Assembly (NCBI RefSeq): GCF_003967535.1
Contig: NZ_BIFR01000001.1
Location: 4,587,001-4,651,000, forward strand
Direction: 5' to 3'
DNA length: 64,000 nucleotides
From: Tengunoibacter tsumagoiensis
GTDB lineage: Bacteria; Chloroflexota; Ktedonobacteria; Ktedonobacterales; Ktedonobacteraceae
Of this stretch, positions 9,065-17,931 are shown in pieces. The notes under the pieces are model-generated. The model was not told the DNA's origin. It saw nothing but the letters and a program-made list of their open reading frames with translations, and ran no database searches. Within the stretch, counting starts at the first letter, position 1. The number at the start of each line of letters is the position of its first letter. The position numbers were made by a program, and so were the translations under genes.

Positions 9065-9520
9065 ATGGATGATGCCCCGGTACAAGAAACCAGACTGGAA
9101 AGTCTGGTGAAACAATGGGTAGACGCGTTTAATACACAGAACACACGAGCGCTTGTAGCTCTCTATACTCCTGATGCCGTACTCTTTGATACAGGCATGA
9201 GATCGGCGCGTCGGGGACAACAGGAGATTTCAATCTGGTTTACACGACGCTTCCGCACGCTGTCCAATCTCTGTTACACACCAACTGGGCCCCTTTTACA
9301 GACCGAAGCACAGGGTGCGCTTCCCTGGCGTGTTCAAGGACAGGGCCCTTCTCTCTTTGGACAACGATGGCCTGGCCGTTCCTTCCAGGTCGATGGTCTT
9401 AGCCTCTTTACATTCAAAGCTGATTTGATCCATCAGCAACGAGGCTATTACGATCACCTTTCAGTCATTGAACAACTTTTACCATTCACACACGCTCCTC
9501 TCTCTCTCTTAAGACTATAA
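9065..9520 (+). CDS. SnoaL-like / NTF2-fold protein
   Basis: A 151-residue protein with the start typical of the SnoaL-like superfamily: an amphipathic helix ending WVDAFNTQNTRALVALY followed by TPDAVLFD, then alternating strands to FQVDGLSLFTFKADLIHQQRGYYDH. SnoaL proteins close aromatic polyketide rings by aldol chemistry, but the fold is also used by ketosteroid isomerases and many proteins of unknown function. Its position, divergent from a ketosynthase/chain-length-factor operon, makes a cyclase role attractive; that is inference from context. GGAGAGG (9046-9052) lies 12 nt before the ATG. It is closed by a strong hairpin terminator. Confidence 0.72.
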   Translation: MDDAPVQETRLESLVKQWVDAFNTQNTRALVALYTPDAVLFDTGMRSARRGQQEISIWFTRRFRTLSNLCYTPTGPLLQTEAQGALPWRVQGQGPSLFGQRWPGRSFQVDGLSLFTFKADLIHQQRGYYDHLSVIEQLLPFTHAPLSLLRL

Positions 9521-9539
9521 GAATACATATGCAACAGAT

Positions 9540-9607
9540 GAAGCGACCCTGCCTCTTCAAAAGAGATCATAAAATGAGTCTCTCTTTTGAAGAGGCAGGG
9601 TCGCTTC
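9540..9607. terminator. bidirectional hairpin terminator, 27-bp perfect stem
   Basis: Positions 9540-9566 and 9581-9607 are perfect inverted repeats, with a 14-nt centre that can pair further (TCAT/ATGA). It lies between the convergent SnoaL-like and livF genes and can end transcription from both sides. The stem is much longer than in ordinary intrinsic terminators. Confidence 0.8.
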
Positions 9608-9618
9608 AGGTGAAAAAA

Positions 9619-10341
9619 CTAGGCTTTGGAGAGCGTTCCACCCAGGTACAGATGACTGATCTCTGGATTATCGAGGAGCGCGGCTGGCTCGCCCTCCAGG
9701 CGAACGCGGCCACTCTCCATCACGACCCCATGATGAGCAATACCAAAACCTGTACGCACGTTCTGTTCAACCAGTACGATGGTCTTCCCCAATTCTTGCA
9801 TCACTTTGATCATTTCAAAGATCTGTTTCCGCGTCTTTGGGTCGAGGCCCATCGATGGTTCATCTAACAAAATGAGCTGAGGATCAAGCATCAAAGAGCG
9901 CGCAAACTCAACCATGCGCTGCTGGCCACCAGAGAGGCTGCCAGCTTTCTCTTCGGAGCGCTCCGCAATCAATGGAAACAGGGCCTCAATCTCCTGTAGA
10001 CGCTTACGGACCAGGGCCTTATCGTTGATGAGATATGCACCCAGGCGAACATTCTCCCGAATGGTCATGTCCACAAAGAGACTGTGTTCCTGTGGTACCT
10101 GTGCAAGACCGGACGCAAGGATCTTGCGTGGCGTCAGTCCCACCAGAGATTTTCCGTTATAGATAATTGTGCCCTGGCGAGGCTTAAGCAGACCGCTGAC
10201 GGCCCGCAAGATCGTCGATTTCCCCGCTCCGTTAGGGCCAACGATACAGGTAATGCTCCCCTTCTCAATTTTGAGATCAACCCCCTGTAAGACGTCGCCT
10301 CCACCATAACCGGCAAAAACATTCTCTAATTCTAGTATCAT
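9619..10341 (-). CDS. livF: branched-chain amino-acid ABC transporter ATP-binding protein
   Basis: Cytoplasmic ATPase subunit of a HAAT-family importer. Walker A is GPNGAGKST (about 35-43), the signature is LSGGQQRMVEFARS, and Walker B is LILLDEPSMGLD. Its 240 residues and the order relative to LivG are standard. GGGAGA lies about 7 nt before the ATG. It is the last gene of the livJHMGF-type cluster, 3 nt after livG. Substrate could be Leu/Ile/Val, urea or another small amide; the ATPase does not tell. Confidence 0.92.
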   Translation of the reverse strand: MILELENVFAGYGGGDVLQGVDLKIEKGSITCIVGPNGAGKSTILRAVSGLLKPRQGTIIYNGKSLVGLTPRKILASGLAQVPQEHSLFVDMTIRENVRLGAYLINDKALVRKRLQEIEALFPLIAERSEEKAGSLSGGQQRMVEFARSLMLDPQLILLDEPSMGLDPKTRKQIFEMIKVMQELGKTIVLVEQNVRTGFGIAHHGVVMESGRVRLEGEPAALLDNPEISHLYLGGTLSKA

Positions 10342-10344
10342 CTG

Positions 10345-11094
10345 TTAATCTCCCAGGTAGGCCTCAAGGACGGCAGGATTGTTCCGCACTTCGCCGGGTG
10401 ATCCTTCAGCAATATTCGTGCCGCGATGAAAGACTGTGATCTTGTCGCAGATCCCCATCACAAACTCCATATTGTGTTCGACAATTAAGAAGGTAATTCC
10501 CTGCTCCTGATTCAGAACACGGATGCGCTCTCCAATATGGTTAATCATGCTGGGATTCACGCCACCCGCAGGCTCATCCAGGAGAATAATCTTTGGATCG
10601 GCAATCAGGATCAGGGCAAATTCCAGTAATTTTCGCTGACCATAAGAAAGCTCTCCCGCCAGATGCTCTTGCAAGTCATCCAGGCCTACAAAATGTAAGA
10701 GCTCAACGGCGCGGCGCTGCTCCTGGCCTGTACTCCAACGACTGAAGAAGCTCCCTAATCCCTTGCGTTGCGTGGCAACATGCATGTTCTCGATAACGCT
10801 TAAACGTGGAAAGATGCGCGTCAACTGAAACGTTCTGCCTAACCCTGTGCGAAAAACTTTATCGGGCGCAATAGGACGATCTTTTGTGACGATAATCTCC
10901 CCTGGCAAGTGAATGGAACCAGCATCAATTCGCTCATACCCGGTAATGGCATTGAAAAGGGTCGTTTTCCCCGAACCATTTGGTCCAATCAGACCAGTGA
11001 TCGAGCCTTGCTCCACCTGTAAAGAGCAACCTTCCAGGGCATGAATCCCCCCAAAAGATTTTGAGACATCAAAGACTTCTAAAACATTCCCCAT
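10345..11094 (-). CDS. livG: branched-chain amino-acid ABC transporter ATP-binding protein
   Basis: Second ATPase subunit. Walker A is GPNGSGKTT, the signature is LSYGQRKLLEFALIL (the LivG form) and Walker B is IILLDEPAGGVNP. ATG at 11094 gives 249 residues beginning MGNVLEVFDV, with AGGGAG about 8 nt upstream. The reading frame stays open 60 codons further upstream, but that extension overlaps livM and is Cys-rich and unlike the family, so it is not used. It starts 4 nt after the livM stop. Confidence 0.92.
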   Translation of the reverse strand: MGNVLEVFDVSKSFGGIHALEGCSLQVEQGSITGLIGPNGSGKTTLFNAITGYERIDAGSIHLPGEIIVTKDRPIAPDKVFRTGLGRTFQLTRIFPRLSVIENMHVATQRKGLGSFFSRWSTGQEQRRAVELLHFVGLDDLQEHLAGELSYGQRKLLEFALILIADPKIILLDEPAGGVNPSMINHIGERIRVLNQEQGITFLIVEHNMEFVMGICDKITVFHRGTNIAEGSPGEVRNNPAVLEAYLGD

Positions 11095-11098
11095 CGTG

Positions 11099-12133
11099 TT
11101 ACTCCCTCCCCGCTGTCGTGCTCTCCACAAGTCTGGACTCTGGCAAGGTGGTGGGGCGCTGTGCTTTTCCTGCTTTGCGCCACTGTGTCCATAAACGGGA
11201 TACGCCTGGAATAATGCCTTCCGGCAGGTACAGGAGCACAAGCAAGAGCAGGACACCATACAGGATAATATCAATCCCAGTCGCGCTAAAGTTCTGTAAC
11301 AGAACCTGATGCAATGGCTCCAGAATTAAAGCTCCTAACACTGGACCGGATAAGGTTCCTACGCCACCAATAAAGGCCATCAAAGCAGGTGCAGTGCCAA
11401 ATACAGGTGTGAACGCCGCTGGTGGGCCAATCAACCCATCGAAATAGATATTGAGTGCACCTATTGCACCCGCAAAAAAGGCTGAGATCACAAAGGCGCT
11501 TAATTTGTAGATCCCCGTCTTGACACCAAGTCCTAACGCCCGGTCCTCATCCTCACGGATCGCCAGCAAGCCCAGACCGTACTTTGATGTACGAATCCAC
11601 CAGGAGACCAGTAAAGATGCAATTAACAGCGCAAATCCCATATAGTAGAAAGGCACACTATAGAAATCAAAGCGCCATGGCGCTCCTGGCAGGTTAATTC
11701 CAAAGCTCCCACCTGTGATCGCTGTCAGATTATATGCTAAGAGCTGAAAAATGAAGAGAGTTGCAATCGTAATGACAATGAACGTTGCCTTACGCGCATG
11801 CAGTGAGATCCAGCCAATTGGAATGGCAACGATGGCAGCAACCAATCCGCCTAGAGGCACCAACCAGAACGGATCATATCCGCCTTTCATATGCCAATAC
11901 TGACAGAGCAGCGCCATGGTATAAGCCCCAAAGCCAAAGTAGGTTCCTCCACCAAGAGCCAGATAACCACTATAGCCTGAAAAGAGATTCCATCCCGTCG
12001 CCGCCGCCGCCGATGTCAGAGTGACAAATCCAATGGTCTCAAGGGTTGGATCAGGGAAAATCAGCGGGAAGACAGCCGCCAGGACAAAAAATACGCCCGC
12101 AATGATGAGCTTTAGTAACGTACTGGTTCTCAT
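11099..12133 (-). CDS. livM: branched-chain amino-acid ABC transporter permease
   Basis: Integral membrane subunit of 344 residues with about nine hydrophobic segments. Typical LivM features include the glycine-rich stretch SGYSGYLALGGGTYFGFGAY and the loop REDEDRALGLGVKTGIYK, which contacts the ATPase (EAA-like). The start overlaps the end of livH as ATGA, so the two permeases are translationally coupled. Confidence 0.92.
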   Translation of the reverse strand: MRTSTLLKLIIAGVFFVLAAVFPLIFPDPTLETIGFVTLTSAAAATGWNLFSGYSGYLALGGGTYFGFGAYTMALLCQYWHMKGGYDPFWLVPLGGLVAAIVAIPIGWISLHARKATFIVITIATLFIFQLLAYNLTAITGGSFGINLPGAPWRFDFYSVPFYYMGFALLIASLLVSWWIRTSKYGLGLLAIREDEDRALGLGVKTGIYKLSAFVISAFFAGAIGALNIYFDGLIGPPAAFTPVFGTAPALMAFIGGVGTLSGPVLGALILEPLHQVLLQNFSATGIDIILYGVLLLLVLLYLPEGIIPGVSRLWTQWRKAGKAQRPTTLPESRLVESTTAGRE

Positions 12134-13020
12134 TGTTTCCTTCCTTCTACTCGTCCAAACAGGCCCTGCGGACGGAATAACAACAGAATGACCAGCAAGA
12201 CATAAAAAACGGTACTTGACCAGACTGGCGACCAGATCACATCAGTGATATTGCTTACAATCAACATGACCATTGAAGCCAGAAAGGCCCCTTCCAGGCT
12301 CCCCATGCCTCCCAAAACAATAATAACAAGCAAGCGAGCAATCAGATCATATGAGCTGGAAGCATTAAACGCATTGGTCGTGCCATATGCAAGCCCACCA
12401 GCACAGGCGAGCGCAACGCCAATCCCAAAAGTCACCGCAGAGACCTTATCAACATCAATACCAATCAGAGCTGCCGCCGTCCGATTTTGCATTGACGCTC
12501 TCAAGCTCTGCCCAAACCGTGTTCGATAGACAATAAAATAGAGCCCGGCCAATAAGACCACGCTCAGGAGAAAACAGAAGAGATAAATATAAGGAAGATA
12601 GAAGAAACCGAGGTTAATTGAGGCATCCACATACCACTCCTGGATATGTACGGGAGTGGCCGTATAGATGAGATTGAGCAGCCCTTCGGCCACCTGAGCA
12701 ACGGCATACATGACCAGAATCGAGAGCGCCAGGCGGTTCACCTTTAATTGACGCACAAAGGCCCACTGAATAAGATAGCCAATGCCAAACATCACTGGCA
12801 TCGTAATGAGAAGGCCAAGAAAGGGATCAAGATGGAGCCACTGCACAACGGTGTAGCTCAGGTATGATCCGACAATCACCAGAATGCCCTGTGCCACATT
12901 GATCACATCCATCAGGCCAAAGATCAATGTAAGCCCGGACGACATCAGTGCATACACACTTCCGGTCAATACTCCTAGAATGATGGCTTGCACCAGCAAC
13001 TTTAAAAGGTCAAGCGTCAT
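12130..13020 (-). CDS. livH: branched-chain amino-acid ABC transporter permease
   Basis: Second membrane subunit, 296 residues with about eight hydrophobic segments. LTGSVYALMSSGLTLIFGLM and DVINVAQG near the N-terminus are typical of LivH. ATG at 13020 is chosen because AGAGGAA lies about 9 nt upstream. A longer reading frame to 13089 would run through a perfect hairpin and is rejected. The gap to the binding-protein gene holds that hairpin, a common arrangement that lets the binding protein be made in excess. Confidence 0.92.
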   Translation of the reverse strand: MTLDLLKLLVQAIILGVLTGSVYALMSSGLTLIFGLMDVINVAQGILVIVGSYLSYTVVQWLHLDPFLGLLITMPVMFGIGYLIQWAFVRQLKVNRLALSILVMYAVAQVAEGLLNLIYTATPVHIQEWYVDASINLGFFYLPYIYLFCFLLSVVLLAGLYFIVYRTRFGQSLRASMQNRTAAALIGIDVDKVSAVTFGIGVALACAGGLAYGTTNAFNASSSYDLIARLLVIIVLGGMGSLEGAFLASMVMLIVSNITDVIWSPVWSSTVFYVLLVILLLFRPQGLFGRVEGRKQ

Positions 13021-13045
13021 GAAAAGCGTTCCTCTACTACCTAGA

Positions 13046-13075
13046 AGAGGAAGAACTGGTGCCAGTTCTTCCTCT
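13046..13075 (-). promoter_or_regulatory. intercistronic hairpin between livJ and livH
   Basis: AGAGGAAGAACTGG (13046-13059) and its perfect complement (13062-13075) form a 14-bp stem with a 2-nt centre. There is no following T-run, so partial termination or protection of the upstream livJ mRNA is more likely than full termination. Role is inferred from position. Confidence 0.6.
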
Positions 13076-13196
13076 CTCACATTATTCAAGGAGAGGGGCC
13101 TACCAGGAGAATCATCTTACAACGCTGCCACGTCTCTGAAAGAGCAACATATCAACGTCGAGCAACTCTTTCTCCCATAAGCCTGCGACTATGTTC

Positions 13197-14459
13197 CTAC
13201 CAGGTTTTCTTTGGGTATTCAGGATTCGCCTGAGCCTCATTCGCAGGATAGACGGCCTGCAAATGTCCGCTTAACCACTGGAAAAGGAAGGGAATAGCCA
13301 CTTTATTTGTGTGATCGGTCTCATCAAACTGAACAGGACCCTGAACCGTATCAAACGAAGCGCTCTTCAATACATCTTGAAGCTTTGCATTATCAAAGCT
13401 ATTCGCTTTTTTCACTGCCTGTTCTAGAACCTGACCTGCGGCATACCCCTGAACGGTATCCGAAGCAATCTCATCAGCGGTACCACCATATTTCGCAACA
13501 TAACTCTTGGTGAAGACATCGTTCTGATAGTTCTTAATCTGAGGATACCAGCCGCTATTGGGGACAAAGACTCCCTCTGCGGTATCAGCTCCACCTACGG
13601 CATCCAGGAAAGCCTTGCCCTCATCAGGGCCACCCGTGGCAATCAAGGCTTTGGGATTATAGTGCTGCTGCTTAAAGGCTTTAATAAAGGCTCCAGCCTC
13701 AGCAGAGCTGCCCGAGCCCAGGACGACAATATCCGCCTTCGAATTGACAACCTGCTGTGCCATTGGCGTGTAATCCGTTGTCTCCTCAGGATATGATCCA
13801 CCCGCGTCAAGAACAACCTTCAATTTATCGCCAATCTCCGCTTTGGAAAATGCCAGCTGCTGAGTAGCAAAAGGAGACTGCGAACCCATAAAGGCAACCG
13901 TCTGGGGCTTCTGATCTGCTGGCAGAGAGAGAACATATTGATCAAAACTACTCAAATAGCTTTTGATGGGCAAAGAGATACCAAATACATTGTGCTTATT
14001 ATCATCTTTTTCAGCAGCAGTGATCTTGCCCGTCAGTCCACCAGGGCTGATATAGGCATACCCATAACGATCAGCCGTCTCAAAACCTGGAATGGCCAGT
14101 CCTGTGATAACTTCACCTAGCACAAGCGAATCTTTGTGATTATGAATCAAGGTATTGATATTTGTCGTGACCTGCGCTGGCGTCCCACCATCATCCAGAA
14201 TATCAATCTTGATCTGCTTACCCAGTAATCCACCACTCTTATTGATATTATCTGCCCACAATTCATACCCTTTTTTTAGACCAAGGCCACTATCAGAAAA
14301 ATCACCCTTTAACGAAAGGCTAGCGCCAATGGTGATGGTATCCTGGGTTGAATCACTACTTGTCCCACAAGCACTGACTCCGGCAAGAACTAGCAGCGTC
14401 ACAGTAAGTAGAGAGAGAACTTTACTGATCCTGACAACCGGATTAACCGACACTTGCAT
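13197..14459 (-). CDS. livJ: ABC transporter substrate-binding lipoprotein
   Basis: Extracellular receptor of the importer, 420 residues. A signal peptide ends in the lipobox VSAC (Cys about 31), so the mature protein is lipid-anchored outside the membrane. The body starts ITIGASLSLKGDFSDSGLG, the usual opening of periplasmic-binding-protein type I (Peripla_BP_6) receptors, and continues with IKIDILDDGGTPAQVTTNI. The ligand class cannot be fixed from sequence. First gene of the cluster, preceded by a long structured leader. Confidence 0.9.
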   Translation of the reverse strand: MQVSVNPVVRISKVLSLLTVTLLVLAGVSACGTSSDSTQDTITIGASLSLKGDFSDSGLGLKKGYELWADNINKSGGLLGKQIKIDILDDGGTPAQVTTNINTLIHNHKDSLVLGEVITGLAIPGFETADRYGYAYISPGGLTGKITAAEKDDNKHNVFGISLPIKSYLSSFDQYVLSLPADQKPQTVAFMGSQSPFATQQLAFSKAEIGDKLKVVLDAGGSYPEETTDYTPMAQQVVNSKADIVVLGSGSSAEAGAFIKAFKQQHYNPKALIATGGPDEGKAFLDAVGGADTAEGVFVPNSGWYPQIKNYQNDVFTKSYVAKYGGTADEIASDTVQGYAAGQVLEQAVKKANSFDNAKLQDVLKSASFDTVQGPVQFDETDHTNKVAIPFLFQWLSGHLQAVYPANEAQANPEYPKKTW

Positions 14460-14848
14460 CCTCCTTCATTGAGCATGGTGCAGAAAAAAGATCCGTCACA
14501 ACACCATGCACACGGTCAAAAGCGATCAGACAGAGGCTCAAACATCAATAAAATGCCTTCTGTCTGGTCAAAAATAGGGCGGGAGGCGATCTGGTTTAGC
14601 TTAAGAGACAGCACGCGTCAACTTCAACGGAGATGCCTTAAAACTGGAGCTTTTATACTTATGAGTAGAGCTGATCCCTCTCACTCTTCATTGAGAAGAG
14701 ATCGCCATCAGTTGCGGAATGGCCTACGATACAGGCAACAACCTTGATACGTTCCGAAGGATACCTCGCAAGTACTATCTGAACAACCTACAGGTATGCG
14801 TGAATCGCCAATTGGCACTATTATAGCTAGCTTACTCTTTTTAAAGTA
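14460..14848 (-). promoter_or_regulatory. livJ promoter and long structured leader
   Basis: On the minus strand a perfect TATAAT lies at 14825-14820; the -35 region (near 14848-14843, TACTTT) is weak. This implies a leader of about 350 nt. It contains two hairpins: 14527-14566 (CAGACAGA arms, with GGC/GCC extension) and 14473-14509 (GCATGGTG arms) close to the livJ Shine-Dalgarno site. I do not recognise a known riboswitch or T-box. An open frame across 14454-14747 on the other strand has no protein-like character. Confidence 0.45.
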
Positions 14849-15410
14849 ACTCCACATATACTCCCGTAAACACTTTAACAGAAACTTGAACTATAATCAA
14901 GACTATCAATCATTGAATACTGGCATATACATATGCAACACGTCGATAAAAATTCCCTCTATTTGCTTATCTCATTGCTTGAACAGGCTTGAAAAGCACA
15001 AAGAGTGGAGACCAATTCTCTCTCTGCTTCTAGACTAAAACTCTTTCCGTATCTCTTCGTTCTCGCATTTTCGAGCGCAATCCTTATCCTGCCGCTTAAA
15101 GAAATTTGCCAATCATTGATGGTACAAACGTCTTATTCGTCATAGAAGCGTAGCGATTTATACCTATCATGAGTGAGGCTATTCTAGCTTTTCTTCAATA
15201 TCTTTTTGAATTTAGGAGTTTTAGTTATATAACACTAGATTAATTTTCATTTTGATGAAGATAAGGTATACTACAGCAAATAACTCGTTCCTATTTTTGC
15301 ACTATTCTGTCAATAAATTGGTATAAACCAATTTAGCAGGCTATCACCCTATACTGACATGAAGTCATACATTCAAGTCATAGATGCTCTAAGAAAGGGT
15401 TGATGCAGAC
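14849..15410 (+). promoter_or_regulatory. upstream region of the chemoreceptor-like gene, with palindrome
   Basis: No gene is seen in this AT-rich stretch. A possible promoter is TTTTCA (15244-15249), a 17-bp spacer and TATACT (15267-15272). AAATTGGT-ATAA-ACCAATTT (15315-15334) is a perfect 8-bp-arm palindrome about 75 bp before the start codon and could be an operator or leader hairpin. Confidence 0.4.
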
Positions 15411-17696
15411 ATGGTCAGCTTCATTAAAAATATCCCGATCTTTCGCCGTCTCTCGATTCTCTTTACTGTGGCGGCTTTGATTCCGGGCATGATTATTGTC
15501 CTTTTAGGGAACTATTACCTTACCAGCCTGGGGCAACGTGGAGATGCAGTTCAACTCAGCTTCAAGGCTCAAGAATTGGCAAGTACAGAACAGGTGACGC
15601 TCCAGCGCATGAACGCTCTTCTGAATACGCGTTTCTCTCAGGTATTTGCGCTCGGCGATCCTGTTCTCCATGGCGATACAGCTCTCAATGCAAATGCTCA
15701 GATTAATGTCTCTGAGTTGGATGCACTGGCTCTCGATGCAGAACAAGGGATCAGTAATTATCACGATTATTATCTCATCAATAGCGCTCCACAGATGCAA
15801 TCGATTCGTCGGATCATTGAAAGCGACGCCGATCCTACTATTATTACCTCGCAACAAACTGCGTTTAATCATGTTCAGGGGAAAGATTGGCAGGATTACA
15901 AAACCCATCAACAGCTCGTTCTGACCGATCTCAATGAGGCAAATCCTAATTACAGTAAGAGTTACAATGACCTCTACGAGGCCAATCGCTCTTTTTTAAC
16001 GCTTAAAAATAACTGGCAACAGGTGGTTGACCAGACAACTCAGATGGGTGGGACGGTCACAACCGTTGGCCCCTCTCTACAGAACCCACTCTATATTTCG
16101 ACGGGTCTGGCTTTTCTCTTTGTGCTTCTGCTCATTATCTTTACCAGTGTTGTGGTCAATACAACTATTTCAAATCCCCTGGTGCAGCTCTCCAATCTAA
16201 CCAAACGTATCTCGGCTGGTGATACCAGTGAGCGTGCTCATGTGAGTGGGCGAGACGAGATTTCGTCAGTTGCCAATTCGCTCAATACAATGCTGGATCA
16301 TATCGTCCGTCTGGCTCAAGAAGCGCAGGATCGCCATACGGCTCTGCTCAGTCAGATCGAAAAGATGGTCAATGAGGTCAGTGGGGTGGCCGAAGGCGAT
16401 CTTCGCATTCAGGCTGAGGTGACTACTGATGAACTTGGTGTCCTGGCCGATTCATTTAATTTTATGACTGAAGAGCTCAGTAATCTGGTTGTACGCGTAA
16501 AGTCGCTGGCTCACGATGTGGAGAATGCAACCTCTCAATCCTACCAACATATGGATCAGTTAGTACAGGGAGCTGGTCTTCAGATCCAGCAGATTAACTC
16601 GGCTACCAGTGAGGTGGGGACGATGACTACCGCTAGCAAACAGGTTGCCGAACGTGCCCATATCCTGGCGGCGGTGGCTCAAGAGGCCAGTCAAACAGCT
16701 CAGGACGGGCGCACTGCTGTTCAACAGACGGTTGAAGGAATCGATCGCATTGGCACCAATGTTCGTGCAACGTCTGAAAAGGTTCATCTCCTCGGTGAAC
16801 GCTCACGCGAGATTAATGATATCGTCAAGGTCATCTCCAATATCGCTTATCAGACGAACCGACTGGCACTCGATGCGGCTATTCAAGCGGCGATGGCTGG
16901 TGAGAATGGAAAAGGCTTTGGCGCGGTTGCGTCTGATATCCGGCGGCTCGCCGAACGTTCAAAAGAACAGACGCTGATGATTAATCAGATTGTTCAGAAT
17001 GTATTGGAGGATATTACTGCCGCTGCCAACGCGATGCAGGATACAGAGCGCGAAACCTCTACTGGTATGAAGCTTATCGAGGAGGCCGGACAAGCTCTAG
17101 AATCTATCTTCTCTGTTGTAGAGCATCAAGCCACTGAGGTTCTCGCTATTAACCAGGTCGCAATCCAGCAGCTTCAAACCTCTAATACGGTTGTTCAGAC
17201 GATGAAACAGATCACTGAGACAACTCAGAATAATAGCCAGAAAACATATGCAACCGCGCAACAATTAGAGCAGACTGCCAATATAGCTCATGAGTTGCTC
17301 TCTTCGGTTGAGGTCTTTAAATTGCGCGAGGAGACCCGGTTTGACTATCCTTCTATCGCTCCACAGAACTCTCCAGTCGAACAGTTGACGTTCAGTGGTC
17401 GCTTCCAGGCCTTACCAGCTCCCGCTCAGGGTCAAGGGAACTTTACGACTTCCAATGGCTTTGGCTCGAATCCTGCCACTTCTAATGGCTTTGGCTCGAA
17501 TCCTGCCGCTTTTCACCAGCAGGGTGGCTATACGTTTGCTCCATCACCGGAGCCTATCCAGAGTCCTTCGCCATTTTATCCGCCCAATACGTATCCTTAC
17601 CCCACTCCACCACAGCAGGGAAGCCCCATCCGTACTGGATCGAAGGATAAACCTTCACAAGTTGATTGGCAACAACACTGGACACAGGAACGTTAG
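15411..17696 (+). CDS. methyl-accepting chemotaxis-like protein with two HAMP domains
   Basis: Membrane signal transducer of 761 residues. A first membrane segment (about 15-35) is followed by an extracellular domain of about 190 residues, a second membrane segment (about 229-251), then two HAMP regions: ISNPLVQLSNLTKRISAGD and, about 110 residues later, GDLRIQAEVTTDELG. The cytoplasmic hairpin tip reads IAYQTNRLALDAAIQAAMAGENG, close to the canonical CheA/CheW-binding tip but with Arg, Asp, Gln and Met at usually conserved positions. The C-terminus is a low-complexity Gln/Pro/Ser tail with the motif TSNGFGSNPA twice. No che genes or motility genes are nearby, so its partner kinase must be elsewhere; it may regulate something other than swimming. 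Confidence 0.83.
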   Translation: MVSFIKNIPIFRRLSILFTVAALIPGMIIVLLGNYYLTSLGQRGDAVQLSFKAQELASTEQVTLQRMNALLNTRFSQVFALGDPVLHGDTALNANAQINVSELDALALDAEQGISNYHDYYLINSAPQMQSIRRIIESDADPTIITSQQTAFNHVQGKDWQDYKTHQQLVLTDLNEANPNYSKSYNDLYEANRSFLTLKNNWQQVVDQTTQMGGTVTTVGPSLQNPLYISTGLAFLFVLLLIIFTSVVVNTTISNPLVQLSNLTKRISAGDTSERAHVSGRDEISSVANSLNTMLDHIVRLAQEAQDRHTALLSQIEKMVNEVSGVAEGDLRIQAEVTTDELGVLADSFNFMTEELSNLVVRVKSLAHDVENATSQSYQHMDQLVQGAGLQIQQINSATSEVGTMTTASKQVAERAHILAAVAQEASQTAQDGRTAVQQTVEGIDRIGTNVRATSEKVHLLGERSREINDIVKVISNIAYQTNRLALDAAIQAAMAGENGKGFGAVASDIRRLAERSKEQTLMINQIVQNVLEDITAAANAMQDTERETSTGMKLIEEAGQALESIFSVVEHQATEVLAINQVAIQQLQTSNTVVQTMKQITETTQNNSQKTYATAQQLEQTANIAHELLSSVEVFKLREETRFDYPSIAPQNSPVEQLTFSGRFQALPAPAQGQGNFTTSNGFGSNPATSNGFGSNPAAFHQQGGYTFAPSPEPIQSPSPFYPPNTYPYPTPPQQGSPIRTGSKDKPSQVDWQQHWTQER

Positions 17697-17825
17697 CTGA
17701 TCATTGTGTCTCTCTCCTTTAAGGTGAGATGTGAGGCAGAAAAAAGCACATTATTTTCACGCTGAGGAGAGAGAGCCAGGTTCGATGAATACGAAACATG
17801 TTGAGAATGCTTTCTATTACCACTC

Positions 17826-17853
17826 TTTTCAAACTCAAAAAGAATGCTATAGT
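17826..17853 (+). promoter_or_regulatory. promoter upstream of ung
   Basis: TTTTCA (17826-17831), a 16-bp spacer and TATAGT (17848-17853) preceded by TGC (extended -10). The leader would be about 72 nt. Confidence 0.45.
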
Positions 17854-17931
17854 AGCAGTTGTATGATAAGAGCTCTCCGCTTGCTCATTAGAGTTTCTAT
17901 AGCTACTTTGTTTTTGTAAAAGAGGATTGTT

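Noticed and set aside
9529..9867. Open frame opposite the end of livF
   Set aside because: Its start lies inside the 27-bp terminator hairpin and most of it is antisense to the conserved livF coding region.
14454..14747. 97-codon frame upstream of livJ on the plus strand
   Set aside because: It lies over the predicted livJ leader, lacks a ribosome site and looks random.
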